DNA of 51,314 nt from an uncultured Prevotellaceae bacterium (GCA_902780635.1 CACZGH010000027.1:1-51314); one strand, 5' to 3'; positions 14,844-23,658 are shown, numbered from the stretch's first letter. The notes: generated by a model not told the origin, from the letters alone. A program made the numbers and translations.

Positions 14844-17465
14844 TTATTTTATTACTATTTTCTTGCCATTCACGATATAGATGCCCTTAGGCAGATTGTC
14901 GCAGTTGACGCGGATGCCTGAGAGGGTATAAATGCCTTCAGCAGAGAGAGCATCTTTCTGCACCTTGTCAATGCCCACCGTTTCGTCAAAGACGAAGGAT
15001 GAAACTTGGCCAGGAGTAGTTGGGATAGCTAAATATGCCTTATGTGCAGGGATAGTGAAAGCGACACCATTGTCAGCACCATAATAGAAGCCAACATCCT
15101 CGCCTGCTGAGTTAGTGGAGAGTTTATAGAACAGATAAGATCCCGAACCGGGAGCAACTGTTGTGCCAGCTTTGTCAAGTCCATAAAGGTTGCTGTTATT
15201 ATCGCCCTCACCTGCAGAAGTAGTGACGATGAAGTTATATTCACCTGCACTGCCTTCCAACACAACTCCTGTACCAGCAGGTATCACATTACCTGAAGTA
15301 TAGGTCTTGGACACAGCTATCTTGTCACCATTTGCCTTGTAAGTCTTGGCAGTAACATCGGCGGGAACCACCAGGTTCTTGTTGCCATAATAGAGTGTGG
15401 CATAACCGGTGCTACCGATAGTAACAGGGATTGTCTCAGACTCAAATTCCTCAATTGTCACTTCGTCGAGGAAGAAACGATTCTCACTTGCTGTAAAAGT
15501 TATCTTAGAAGTCGAACTTCCACCATGTATGTAGGCAGTATATTCTCCCCATTCCCCATTTGCTAAATCAAAAGTAGATGGTGAAATGGTTGCATTATCA
15601 CCTGTAATGGAGACTGTGATGGTGGAAACTTCGCTAGCCCAAGCTGCTGCTTTAAATGTCAAGATGGCATCACCGTTGAGATTAATGAGCTCAGGTGTGG
15701 TGGCACTGCCTTTTTTCTTACTTGCACCAAATTTTGCAGCGTTATCTGCTCCATAAGCATTTGATACATCCCAACCACTTTCATCGTATTTTATAGTGCC
15801 ATTTCCGTCGCCACCGCCAAAATCAGTAAGAGTTCCTGTTGAACCCGTAAATCCCTCATAGAAAATGGGCTGATCAACATATGCAGCCTGAGTGATGGTG
15901 ATTAAGTCGGAGTATACTTCTCCAGCATAAACTTTCAGGTAAACTGAGCGTGACTCTCCATTGTTTTCGTCGATGATGTACTCGATATTATTATCCTCAT
16001 TAATTTCTATAATAAGCCAGTCTTCGTCAAACTCGATTTCTGTCACACCGTCTTCATCGTAGAACTGCAAATCAAGTGATTCAGATTCGTCAATATTATT
16101 GCAAGTGACAGGAATCACACCTGTTGCTTCTTGCCAACCTACATTGTAAGATGTTGGATTGACTACAATACTTGGAGTAATGTCTGCAGTGATAGTGATG
16201 TCTCTTGGATTTACAATCTGAACTGTTTTGTAACAGCCAACATTTCCTGTCAGAGAGAGAAGATCACCTACTGCATAATCAACACCAGAAATGCCACGAA
16301 CAATAATAGTATTACCTTCTTGTTCAATAGTAGTGTTTTGATCATCTATTGTTGTCACCTTGGCATTCTCTATTTTCACGAGTAATCCTTGGATGTCATT
16401 GCTAATTTCTCCAATTGTTTTGACTACAGGATTAACTGAATTGTCTGAAGAAATAACGGTGCATGTGGGACTTGTAATCTCTAGTAGTCCATTATAGGTA
16501 TTTAATGTTCCCTGAACTGTTATTTCATCACCTATGGTAAGATTAAGATTGTCATCCCCATAAACACATATTCCAGCGCTTTCATCTTGAATATAAGCAG
16601 TTTTTCCAACGCAACTGGTAACTATACCCTTAGTGAAGACACTACCAGTTGCTTGATTACGTGCTTCGGCTATAGTTATTGGGGTGGCAGGTATTTCTAT
16701 AGTATATGTGGCGCTTGCTACAGAACTGCTAACACCATCTTTTATTGCAATAGCCTTAAGTGTCGTGGTTTCTGATATGGTGATGGGGGTAGAATATACC
16801 GAACTACTTGATGAAGGATTATTTCCGTTGGTAGTGTAATAGATGGTGGCACCTTCTGTAGCGCAGGTGATAGTTACACTTTGAGCCGTAGTGTATGTGC
16901 CTTCACCAGGATTGAAGATTGGCAGGGCAACATCAGGGATAGATGATGCAGGCTCCCAGGTTATGTCTATTTCTTCAAGATACATGGCACCACTATTGGA
17001 GCGTAAGCCAATATAGGCATAATCTCCTGAAATAGTTAATTCTGTAGATGTACCATATACAATAGTTCCCAGTAAAGTACCTTGATTTGATGTAATATAA
17101 AGGTCTGATGCTGCAAAATATGCAGTATTGCTACCATAGACATTCAAGGTCCGACCATTTGTTGTGTTTTCATTCCATGTAACTACTACTTTTTTTACTT
17201 TTCCACCTGAAGTAGTTGAGATAATGCCAGAGTTACTATTATTTGAACGAAGTTGAATAGAAGAGTTACCTCCTGCACTATTACCAGCATAAACAGCAGT
17301 AGATTTAGAAGTCTTGCCTGACCAATCTGCGTAACTAGTTCCAGTGACACCTGTAAGGGCAAGGTTTAAGTCATCTGTCACTTCCTCCGTCTGCCCCCAC
17401 GCTGTACTAAACACTGCGCATAGCAGTGTCAACATAAGAAATCGTAAATTTTGTTTCATATTCAT
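14844..17465 (-). CDS. Large multidomain surface protein with BACON domain, likely T9SS cargo
   Basis: The protein has 873 residues. A signal peptide (LMLTLLCAVFSTAWG) is followed by a beta domain (25-170), a chitobiase-C-type beta sandwich near 180-255 (LPIFNPGEGTYTTAQSVTIT, ATIYYTTNG), an OB-fold domain near 255-430 (TPITIAEARNQATGSVFTKG), and a BACON domain near 432-540 (VNPTSYNVGWQEATGVIPVT). A jelly-roll-like domain (ITFTASENRFFLDEVTIEEF) and a tail follow, ending IYTLSGIRVN, LPKGIYIVNG and KKIVIK, typical of T9SS sorting tails in Prevotella. BACON domains bind glycans or mucin in some proteins. No catalytic domain is visible, so adhesion is the likely job. Base composition is lower in GC than in the flanking enzymes (38% at 16201-16260 against 60% at 12121-12180 by hand count). 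Its promoter lies between inverted repeats. Confidence 0.82.
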   Translation of the reverse strand: MNMKQNLRFLMLTLLCAVFSTAWGQTEEVTDDLNLALTGVTGTSYADWSGKTSKSTAVYAGNSAGGNSSIQLRSNNSNSGIISTTSGGKVKKVVVTWNENTTNGRTLNVYGSNTAYFAASDLYITSNQGTLLGTIVYGTSTELTISGDYAYIGLRSNSGAMYLEEIDITWEPASSIPDVALPIFNPGEGTYTTAQSVTITCATEGATIYYTTNGNNPSSSSSVYSTPITISETTTLKAIAIKDGVSSSVASATYTIEIPATPITIAEARNQATGSVFTKGIVTSCVGKTAYIQDESAGICVYGDDNLNLTIGDEITVQGTLNTYNGLLEITSPTCTVISSDNSVNPVVKTIGEISNDIQGLLVKIENAKVTTIDDQNTTIEQEGNTIIVRGISGVDYAVGDLLSLTGNVGCYKTVQIVNPRDITITADITPSIVVNPTSYNVGWQEATGVIPVTCNNIDESESLDLQFYDEDGVTEIEFDEDWLIIEINEDNNIEYIIDENNGESRSVYLKVYAGEVYSDLITITQAAYVDQPIFYEGFTGSTGTLTDFGGGDGNGTIKYDESGWDVSNAYGADNAAKFGASKKKGSATTPELINLNGDAILTFKAAAWASEVSTITVSITGDNATISPSTFDLANGEWGEYTAYIHGGSSTSKITFTASENRFFLDEVTIEEFESETIPVTIGSTGYATLYYGNKNLVVPADVTAKTYKANGDKIAVSKTYTSGNVIPAGTGVVLEGSAGEYNFIVTTSAGEGDNNSNLYGLDKAGTTVAPGSGSYLFYKLSTNSAGEDVGFYYGADNGVAFTIPAHKAYLAIPTTPGQVSSFVFDETVGIDKVQKDALSAEGIYTLSGIRVNCDNLPKGIYIVNGKKIVIK

Positions 17466-17544
17466 ATTGTTTAGGTTAATAATTTCCTTTTTATTTACAA
17501 TAATCTAGTTTTCCTTGCTGATACAATGTCAAAAATGTTTATAT

Positions 17545-17753
17545 TCTCTTGTTAAGAGACTTTTATTGACTGCAAAATTAACAAAAAAGGATAGATAATC
17601 AATAAAAAGAAAGAAAAAAAAATAAAAAATATGATAAAAAAATGTATTTTTATCATGCCACTTCTATTGTTGTTCAACAAACCATACCAAAGCATTATAT
17701 AAACATCTGATTTTTATATCATTGGTCCTATTCCAAATCTCTTAACAAGAGAC
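17545..17753. other. Candidate invertible promoter segment (15-bp inverted repeats)
   Basis: TCTCTTGTTAAGAGA (17545-17559) is the exact reverse complement of TCTCTTAACAAGAGA (17739-17753). Each arm is itself a palindrome TCTCTT/AAGAGA around a 3-base centre, and the centres GTT and AAC are opposite in the two arms. Both are followed on the plus strand by CTTTTATT. The 179 bases between hold a complete minus-strand promoter aimed at the surface-protein gene. A tyrosine recombinase gene ends 660 bases to the right. This is the layout of a phase-variable promoter; inversion itself is inferred. Apart from this segment and the RhuM promoter, the 545-base spacer 17466-18010 shows nothing recognisable. 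Confidence 0.5.
17573..17603 (-). promoter_or_regulatory. Promoter of the surface-protein gene, inside the inverted repeats
   Basis: On the minus strand the -7 box TAATTTTG (17580 to 17573) lies exactly 19 bases after ATTG (17603 to 17600), which is close to the Bacteroidetes TTTG/TAnnTTTG pair. The transcript would begin near 17566 and carry the left repeat in its leader of about 100 bases. Confidence 0.6.
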
Positions 17754-17970
17754 TTTTATTTTTTTGAACAATTTCTACTTGATATTTTTAATCCGGTCAT
17801 CACATCACTCTGAGCAGGAATGATAGTTCGCATTGGCTGTACAATCTGTTGTTTCTCTTTTATCCCGAATTAGCGAGACTTGTCGCAGATCCACTGGCAG
17901 AAGGGAGGTATTTAAAGCATTCAATTAAGGCATTTTTTATATGATAATCAATTTGTTCGCTTTTTATTAG

Positions 17971-17978
17971 TAACTTTG
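17971..17978 (+). promoter_or_regulatory. -7 box before the RhuM fragment
   Basis: TAACTTTG matches TAnnTTTG, 33 bases before the ATG at 18011. A TTTG lies at 17952-17955, slightly closer than the usual spacing. Confidence 0.5.
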
Positions 17979-18010
17979 TAGCATATTAGGTAAATTGTAC
18001 ATAATACAAT

Positions 18011-18358
18011 ATGGACGAACAGCAGAATATCATCATATATCGGACTGCCGACGGGCGAGCATCAGTAGCCCTTTTTGCCAAAGATGGCAAGATATGGCTG
18101 AACCAGCAACAGATGGCAGAACTTTTTGCCACCTCGAAGCCTAACATCAGTATGCATATAGCTAACATACTGAAAGAAAAAGAGTTATCTGACATTTCAG
18201 TTGTTAAGAATTTCTTAACAACTGCCGCAGATGGCAAAAATTATAACGTAGTATTCTACTCACTAGAAATGATAATAGCTGTGGTGCTGGTTGGGGTATT
18301 GACCACGGACATGCGGATGTCTAGGGATATGTTTTTACATCAGGCCTCTTTCTTCTAA
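18011..18358 (+). pseudogene. Truncated RhuM-family (virulence RhuM-like) gene
   Basis: The first 90 residues match the RhuM family N-terminus: an opening IIIYRTADGRASVALFAKDG, the helix-turn-helix-like WLNQQQMAELFATSKPNIS, and FLTTAADGKNYNVVFYSLEM. Family proteins go on to near 330 residues with a Fic/DUF-like second half, but here the match ends after SLEMIIAV and 24 unrelated residues lead to a stop at 18358. No remainder is found downstream. The gene retains a promoter and start. RhuM genes are common cargo of genomic islands in Bacteroidetes. It is either a decayed gene or an N-terminal fragment still able to bind DNA; decay is more likely. Confidence 0.75.
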
Positions 18359-18400
18359 CCTCTAACCTCTAACCTCATATCTCTTACCTCTTACATCATA
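18352..18400. repeat. TCTAACC-type short-word array
   Basis: The word CTAACCT or a close variant repeats with a period of 7 (TCTAACCTCTAACCTCTAACC), decaying into CTTACCTCTTACATC. It lies between the RhuM fragment and the recombinase gene. Confidence 0.65.
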
Positions 18401-18412
18401 CCCTCCCTTTGG

Positions 18413-19618
18413 TCACTTCAACAATTTCAAAATCAGTTTGTTGGCATTGTCGACTACAGAGTTTTCCAGTGAAGCAAGATATATTTGTGTGGTTTTCTCT
18501 GACTCATGTCCCATGGCCTCACTGATGACAGTGATCGGCACATGGCTTGTTTTTGCTGCACTCGCCCAGGAATGCCTTGCCACATACATGGTAAGAGGCC
18601 TCGTCAGTCCAAGACGCTTTGAAATCATTTTCAAGTTGTAGTTGACATTTTGCATGGCGTTGGTGTACTGATGTCTGGCGTTTTCAGCATTCTTGATGAT
18701 GGGCAACAGGTAGTCGCTGTTGGGGGCGGGGTGTCTCATCAGAATCTCCGCCATGCATTTCTCCCATCTGACAGAGAGACGTTGGCCGGTTTTTCTCCGG
18801 CGGTAGACAAGCATCCCACCATGCAGGTCGGCTTTTCTAAGATAGGCCATGTCTATGAATGACATACCACGTGTATAGAAACTAAAGAGAAATAGGTCTC
18901 TGGCGAAAATCATGGACGGTTTGCCTGAGAGGTCGAGGTCTCGCAGCCGCTTGATGGTCTTGATGCCAACAGCCCGTTTCACGGTCTTCTCCGTGCCTGT
19001 ATAGACATGCCGGAAAGGCATTTGCTGTTCAGTGAGCCCTTTGTCGACAGCCCTGTTGTAAACCGCCCTGAGTATGCGCATGTAGAAAGAGACGGTATTC
19101 CTACATACACTCTTTTGTCGAAGGTAGGACTCATACATACACATCGTTTCTGAGGTGATGGCATCTAAAGGAATATCGTCGCCGTTGCGAAATGTCATAA
19201 AACTGCGCAGGGCAGCGGTATAGGTCTCCGATGTGCGGTGCTGGCCGAGCTGGCGGAGTTCCATAATCACCTGCTGCATGAAACGCGAAAGCGAACAATC
19301 GTCTGTGTGTCTGCGAAACTCTGTTACCACGTCGTCGGCATGATATTGCGCCCGCTCACTCTCCAATGTTCTGATGATTCTCTTCATTCTCATGAGATCC
19401 CACGACAGCCGTTCCCTGACGGTTGTCAGATAAGCGTTTCTCGCAGGGTCTGCCTCAGCCATAATGACAGATGCTGTATCAGCGTCCCATTCTTCTTGAT
19501 ACAGTCTGTATTCGGTACTGATGATTTTCACTACTCTTTGATGGATGATCTGTAGATAGAGATATCCTTCCTTGTCAACAACTGTTGACGGCCTGAATTT
19601 CACTTTTACTGTTGTCAC
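18413..19618 (-). CDS. Tyrosine recombinase (Bacteroidetes Tsr/integrase type)
   Basis: The protein has 401 residues. An N-terminal arm-binding-like beta region (VKVKFRPSTVVDKEGYLYLQ) is followed by a SAM-like core-binding domain (residues 105-205) and the catalytic domain. The catalytic set is visible: Arg250 (FYTRGMSFIDM), Lys276 (RRRKTGQRL), Arg348 in YVARHSW, His371 (AMGHESEKTT) and Tyr380 (IYLASL). Tyr345 stands where the HxxR His is expected, a change also found, to my knowledge, in other Bacteroidetes recombinases. Such enzymes either integrate mobile elements or invert promoters of surface-protein genes. Its position beside an inverted-repeat-bounded promoter favours the latter, while the flanking direct repeats leave the former open. 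No promoter box was found upstream; the 284 bases 19619-19902 hold only the right 47-bp repeat. Confidence 0.9.
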   Translation of the reverse strand: MTTVKVKFRPSTVVDKEGYLYLQIIHQRVVKIISTEYRLYQEEWDADTASVIMAEADPARNAYLTTVRERLSWDLMRMKRIIRTLESERAQYHADDVVTEFRRHTDDCSLSRFMQQVIMELRQLGQHRTSETYTAALRSFMTFRNGDDIPLDAITSETMCMYESYLRQKSVCRNTVSFYMRILRAVYNRAVDKGLTEQQMPFRHVYTGTEKTVKRAVGIKTIKRLRDLDLSGKPSMIFARDLFLFSFYTRGMSFIDMAYLRKADLHGGMLVYRRRKTGQRLSVRWEKCMAEILMRHPAPNSDYLLPIIKNAENARHQYTNAMQNVNYNLKMISKRLGLTRPLTMYVARHSWASAAKTSHVPITVISEAMGHESEKTTQIYLASLENSVVDNANKLILKLLK

Positions 19619-19835
19619 TTTTTTTTATTCTTTGATTGATTGATAAATAACCGACAAAGAAAAGCAGAAAAATTGACATAGAAGGCCATTTTCTATATCA
19701 ATCTCTAAAATGATGGCAGGCTATCAAGAAAATGCCCGCCCCCCTGTAAATATATAAGGTTTAAAGGAGGGGTATGAAGATAATAAATAAGGTGGGCGTG
19801 TGTCAGATTATCTCAATTAATAGGTAGCATTTCAG

Positions 19836-19882
19836 GCCTCTCCAATAAGTCTGAAATTGGGGAACAATATAAAAAGAATGCT
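19836..19882 (+). repeat. 47-bp direct repeat, right copy
   Basis: This is the partner of 14171-14217, in the same orientation, 43 of 47 bases identical. It ends 20 bases before the stop codon of the minus-strand plug gene, so its stem (TCCAA/TTGGG) could also act as a weak terminator for that gene. Confidence 0.75.
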
Positions 19883-19902
19883 GAAGTGAAAGCTACAGTT
19901 TC

Positions 19903-21150
19903 TTATTTCTTTGTCACTTGTTGGTAGCCAACAAGTAGGTCGGTGCGGCCTCCTGGCTCACGGTAGTAGACCAGAACCTGATATTTGTTTTCTGTCTGAA
20001 AGAAATTGCCCTCTGTGGGCATGACTTGCGTGTATCCGTCAGCGTCGAGCAAAAGATACTGATAGGAATAGTATCCCATTTTCAACAGCACTTCGGCTTG
20101 ATAGGATTTGCTCTCTTCGTCATATTCCATCAGATACTGCGGCAGAAACTGGTCGTTGGTCCATACGCCGTTGAGATACACGTCTCCGTCTAAGCGCTCT
20201 GGGCAGAGCAGTTGGAAGTGTACTGTCACGTAGTCGGAGATGCGGTCGTTCTCGATATTGTCGCTGTTGCGGATATAGAATGAGCCGTTGGCGTCCTCAT
20301 CGTAGAGATAGTTGGGGCGGGGCTCATCGGGGAAGACATATGCGTGAAACAGTTGTCCGTCCCATCTCATCTTGTCGATGCCAAGGGTGGGGTGGTCGGT
20401 GTCGAGTACCTCAAATTTGTGGTATTCGTTGCCTGCGTCGAAAATCAGGGCTTTGTTGTGGCTCCAGCGCAGTCCGTCACTCTTCGTAAACTGCGGTTCC
20501 ACGTTGACGACCGCATTGTCCCAACGGCCGTTTTGCATCACCACCGTCTTGATCTGGCTGGAGGGATTGATGACGCTCATCCCGTTGTAGGCCACATCCA
20601 TTGACACCTGTTGGTGCGACTTGTTGACATCGATGTCGGTGTTGGTGTCGACGGTCATCGAGATACTCATCTTCGGCTCTACCACCATGAAGCAGACGGC
20701 GAACATCGGCTCGTCGTCGTTGTTGTCGTCATAGACCGTGAGGCGGTAGTTGCCACTCATCTTCAGACGGCAGTGCTGGTTGGGGATGGTCAGCCGATAG
20801 TGGGTGTAGAGCAGGTTGGTGTTGAGCGACTCCTCTATGTCATCTATCGTGTTGCCCTCTATGAAGCCGTCGATATAGTCGCTCTCAAAGAGGTCCTCGC
20901 TCTTCGTCCAGTCAGCCTCACAATGTTCGATGCGGTAGGTGTAGCGGTGGTACTCGTGGGTCAGGTCGTCAAATCCTATATGGATGGGGTCGCCATACAG
21001 ACGGGTGACTGGCGGGGAAAGCCAGTCGTCGCCCGCCACTACCTGGATGGTGGCGATGCGCTCGTTGAAAATCTCATGCCGCTGCGCCATGACAGGCAGA
21101 TCAAGGAGGGTCAGCAGACAGGCGAGAATGCCATATGTCGTTTTTCTCAT
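19903..21150 (-). CDS. T9SS plug protein family (DUF5103)
   Basis: The protein has 415 residues with a signal peptide (ILACLLTLLDLPVMA). The body is beta-rich and matches the DUF5103 family: FNERIATIQVVAGDDWLSPP near the start, LYGDPIHIGFDDLTHEYHRY, IEHCEADWTKSEDLFESDYI, and a late DGDVYLNGVWTN and YREPGGRTDLLVGYQQV. In Flavobacterium this family closes the periplasmic end of the SprA translocon of the type IX secretion system. Its presence supports T9SS export of the tailed proteins in this window. The length is in the family range. A terminator separates it from the upstream GGGtGRT gene, yet no promoter box was seen in the 80-base gap. Confidence 0.85.
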   Translation of the reverse strand: MRKTTYGILACLLTLLDLPVMAQRHEIFNERIATIQVVAGDDWLSPPVTRLYGDPIHIGFDDLTHEYHRYTYRIEHCEADWTKSEDLFESDYIDGFIEGNTIDDIEESLNTNLLYTHYRLTIPNQHCRLKMSGNYRLTVYDDNNDDEPMFAVCFMVVEPKMSISMTVDTNTDIDVNKSHQQVSMDVAYNGMSVINPSSQIKTVVMQNGRWDNAVVNVEPQFTKSDGLRWSHNKALIFDAGNEYHKFEVLDTDHPTLGIDKMRWDGQLFHAYVFPDEPRPNYLYDEDANGSFYIRNSDNIENDRISDYVTVHFQLLCPERLDGDVYLNGVWTNDQFLPQYLMEYDEESKSYQAEVLLKMGYYSYQYLLLDADGYTQVMPTEGNFFQTENKYQVLVYYREPGGRTDLLVGYQQVTKK

Positions 21151-21180
21151 CTCGTATAGGTTTTGGGGGAATCATCAGAA

Positions 21181-21217
21181 AAGCCTCCCGCGCGACAATG
21201 ACGCGGGAGGCTTGTTG
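21181..21217 (-). terminator. Strong terminator of the GGGtGRT operon
   Basis: AAGCCTCCCGCG (21181-21192) pairs perfectly with CGCGGGAGGCTT (21202-21213). On the minus strand the stem is followed by TTTTCT. Confidence 0.85.
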
Positions 21218-21231
21218 TGTGAATGGTCTTC

Positions 21232-22245
21232 TTATTTCTTATTCAGAGCCATGTCTACAGTGACGGCTACAGCCACGGTGGCACCCACCATTGGGTTGTT
21301 ACCCATGCCGAGGAATCCCATCATCTCTACGTGAGCGGGCACGGAGGAGGAACCTGCAAACTGTGCGTCGGAGTGCATACGGCCCAGAGTGTCGGTCATA
21401 CCATAGGAGGCGGGACCAGCGGCCATGTTGTCTGGGTGGAGTGTGCGGCCTGTGCCACCACCAGAAGCTACTGAGAAGTAGGGCTTGCCAGCCAGCACGC
21501 GCTCTTTCTTGTAGGTGCCAGCCACTGGGTGCTGGAAGCGGGTGGGGTTGGTGGAGTTACCAGTGATGGAGACATCCACATTCTCGTTCCACAGGATAGC
21601 TACACCTTCGCGTACGTCGTCAGCACCGTAGCATCTCACCTTGGCGCGTGGACCATCGCTATAAGGAATCTCCTTCACGATGTCGAGCTTGCCAGAGTAG
21701 TAGTCAAACTTGGTCTGCACATAGGTGAAACCATTGATGCGGCTGATGATCATAGCGGCGTCTTTGCCCAGACCGTTGAGGATGGTGCGGAGTGGCTTCT
21801 GGCGCACTTTGTTGGCCATCTCTGCGATCTTGATGGCACCCTCAGCAGCTGCGAATGACTCGTGGCCGGCGAGGAAGGCGAAGCACTCGGTCTCCTCACG
21901 GAGCAGACGGGCTGCCAGGTTGCCATGGCCGATACCCACTTTGCGGTCGTCGGCAACAGAACCGGGGATGCAGAAACTCTGCAGACCGATACCGATAGCC
22001 TCGGCAGCGTCGGCGGCGTTTTTCACACCTTTTTTGATGGCGATGGCGGCACCACAAACGTAGGCCCACTTGGCATTCTCAAAGCAGATACCCTGAGTGT
22101 CCTCACAAATCTGATAGGGATCCACACCGATGCTCTCGCAGATCTGGTTGGCTTCCTCGATATCTTTGATGCCGTTGGCGTTGAGAGCGGCGATCACTTG
22201 GTCGATGCGGCGCTCTTGACTCTCGAATTTCACTTCTCTTATCAT
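21232..22245 (-). CDS. GGGtGRT family protein
   Basis: The protein has 337 residues. It carries the name-giving motif GGGTGRTLHPDN (near 270) and a glycine-rich end with FLGMGNNPMVGATVAVAVT. Cysteines occur in ICESIG, QICEDTQGICF, AYVCG and SFCIPG in the first third. There is no signal peptide. Proteins of this family are regularly encoded beside a NifU-like scaffold protein, as here (14-base gap), so a joint role in iron-sulfur or other metal-centre chemistry is inferred; no activity is established to my knowledge. An AAAGGAGG ribosome-binding site precedes the ATG at 22245. Confidence 0.85.
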   Translation of the reverse strand: MIREVKFESQERRIDQVIAALNANGIKDIEEANQICESIGVDPYQICEDTQGICFENAKWAYVCGAAIAIKKGVKNAADAAEAIGIGLQSFCIPGSVADDRKVGIGHGNLAARLLREETECFAFLAGHESFAAAEGAIKIAEMANKVRQKPLRTILNGLGKDAAMIISRINGFTYVQTKFDYYSGKLDIVKEIPYSDGPRAKVRCYGADDVREGVAILWNENVDVSITGNSTNPTRFQHPVAGTYKKERVLAGKPYFSVASGGGTGRTLHPDNMAAGPASYGMTDTLGRMHSDAQFAGSSSVPAHVEMMGFLGMGNNPMVGATVAVAVTVDMALNKK

Positions 22246-22259
22246 TTCTTCGTCCTCCT

Positions 22260-22961
22260 TTATTCTTTACGTGGGTCAATAGCTTTAACAACGCCCTGCT
22301 CGGCGGTGGTGCGACCATAGCGGCCTGTGAATTTCTTCACAGCCTCATTGGCGTCCATGCCACCCTTGATGGCTTCCATCAGCTTGCCTAAGTGTACATA
22401 CTCGTAGCCGCACACCTGGCTGTCTTTGTCGAGGAACTGCTTGGTGATATAGCCCTCGGTGAGTTCCAGATAGCGGGTGCCTTTGGCCACTGTGCCGTAG
22501 AGGGTACCCGTCTGGCTGCGCAGACCCTTGCCCAGGTCCTCAAGGCCGGCTCCGATGACGAGGCCTCCCTCTGAGAAGGCGCTCTGGGTGCGGCCGTAGA
22601 CCACTTGCAGGAAAAGCTCTCTCATGGCAGTGTTGATAGCGTCGCACACCAGGTCGGTGTTGAGCGCCTCAAGGATGGTCTTGCCGGGGAGAATCTCAGA
22701 AGCCATGGCGGCGGAGTGGGTCATACCCGTGCAGCCGATGGTCTCGACGAGGCACTCCTGGATGATGCCGTCTTTGATGTTGAGAGACAGCTTGCAGGCG
22801 CCCTGCTGAGGAGCGCACCATCCGATGCCGTGCGTGTAACCAGAGATGTCTTTAATCTCTTTTGCCTGAATCCATTTGCCCTCTTCAGGTATTGGGGCTG
22901 GTCCGTGATGAGGACCTTTTGCAACAACACACATGTTGTTGACTTCGTTTGAATAAGTCAT
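22260..22961 (-). CDS. NifU-like iron-sulfur cluster scaffold protein
   Basis: The protein has 233 residues. It matches the IscU/NifU-N fold: IGWCAPQQGACKLSLNIKDG, the second conserved cysteine in ETIGCTGMTHSAAMAS, and the third near DLVCDAINTAMRELF. These three cysteine regions correspond to the cluster ligands of IscU. A C-terminal extension of about 100 residues (ELTEGYITKQFLDKD to KFTGRYGRTTAEQG) exceeds ordinary IscU length (about 130), a feature of this Bacteroidetes group. It is the first gene of a two-gene operon with the GGGtGRT protein and has the clearest minus-strand promoter of the region. ATG 22934 (MCVVAKG) is an alternative start. Confidence 0.82.
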   Translation of the reverse strand: MTYSNEVNNMCVVAKGPHHGPAPIPEEGKWIQAKEIKDISGYTHGIGWCAPQQGACKLSLNIKDGIIQECLVETIGCTGMTHSAAMASEILPGKTILEALNTDLVCDAINTAMRELFLQVVYGRTQSAFSEGGLVIGAGLEDLGKGLRSQTGTLYGTVAKGTRYLELTEGYITKQFLDKDSQVCGYEYVHLGKLMEAIKGGMDANEAVKKFTGRYGRTTAEQGVVKAIDPRKE

Positions 22962-23014
22962 TTTCGTTATTGTTTATGTATGTAAATAGATGTGTATGTC
23001 ATACTATCAGTTTG

Positions 23015-23045
23015 CAAAGATAATAAAATCACTGAAAAAGCCAAA
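23015..23045 (-). promoter_or_regulatory. Promoter of the NifU-like/GGGtGRT operon
   Basis: On the minus strand TTTG (23045 to 23042), 19 bases, TATCTTTG (23022 to 23015): a full match to the Bacteroidetes promoter, 53 bases before the ATG. Confidence 0.75.
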
Positions 23046-23089
23046 ATATGACGGCCTTTTTCTTACACGCAACACTATTTTTATCTCCT

Positions 23090-23123
23090 TTTGGCGGATA
23101 TTTTGTTTTTTGTTGTAACTTTG
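23090..23123 (+). promoter_or_regulatory. Promoter of the DMP19-smpB-metH operon
   Basis: TAACTTTG at 23116-23123 matches TAnnTTTG exactly. TTTG at 23090-23093 is 22 bases upstream, a little long. The ATG at 23143 follows by 19 bases. Confidence 0.6.
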
Positions 23124-23142
23124 CAAACTTAATATTGCATTT

Positions 23143-23658
23143 ATGAAGAAAGAGGTGATAATAACGGAGCAGGATGTGATGGCCGCAGCAGAGCAGGGCA
23201 TGGATGCCTTTGTCGATGTCTTTGTCAAAGCCATCTACGACGCCATCGGCGGAGAACTGACCGCAGAGACCATGTCTTCGCTCAATGCCGACCAGGTGAC
23301 GCTGCTGGCTTACAACATTTTACGCGACGAGGTGATGGATGGCGGCTTCGTGCAGCTCATTCACAATGGCTACGGCGCTTTCATCTTCCGCAACCCGTTT
23401 GCCAAGATGATGCGGATGTGGGGCATCGATGAGTTGGCCAAGGTGATCAACAAGGTGCGCAAACTCTACAACGTCTATCATGAGGAGATAGAACGTGAGT
23501 GCAGTGACGAGGAGTTCATGGCACTGTTTGAGCGCATGCCGCAGTTTGACGATTTTGATGATGAGTTTGTAGAGAACGAGGAGGCATGGACCAGTGCCGT
23601 GGCTTACTACGTGGATGAGCATATCGACCAGTTTGCTCAAATCAAGAAAGATGAATAA
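23143..23658 (+). CDS. DMP19 family protein (DUF4375)
   Basis: The protein has 171 residues, is cytoplasmic and has no signal peptide. The family signature is seen at [27 protein letters not shown], where the xEVxxGGFxQ pattern and the following aromatic-glycine pair are conserved. The rest is helical and acidic ([16 protein letters not shown]). DMP19 proteins are small and largely uncharacterised; one studied homologue acts as a DNA mimic. Its last 8 bases overlap smpB, so translation of smpB is probably coupled to it. Confidence 0.75.
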   Translation: MKKEVIITEQDVMAAAEQGMDAFVDVFVKAIYDAIGGELTAETMSSLNADQVTLLAYNILRDEVMDGGFVQLIHNGYGAFIFRNPFAKMMRMWGIDELAKVINKVRKLYNVYHEEIERECSDEEFMALFERMPQFDDFDDEFVENEEAWTSAVAYYVDEHIDQFAQIKKDE

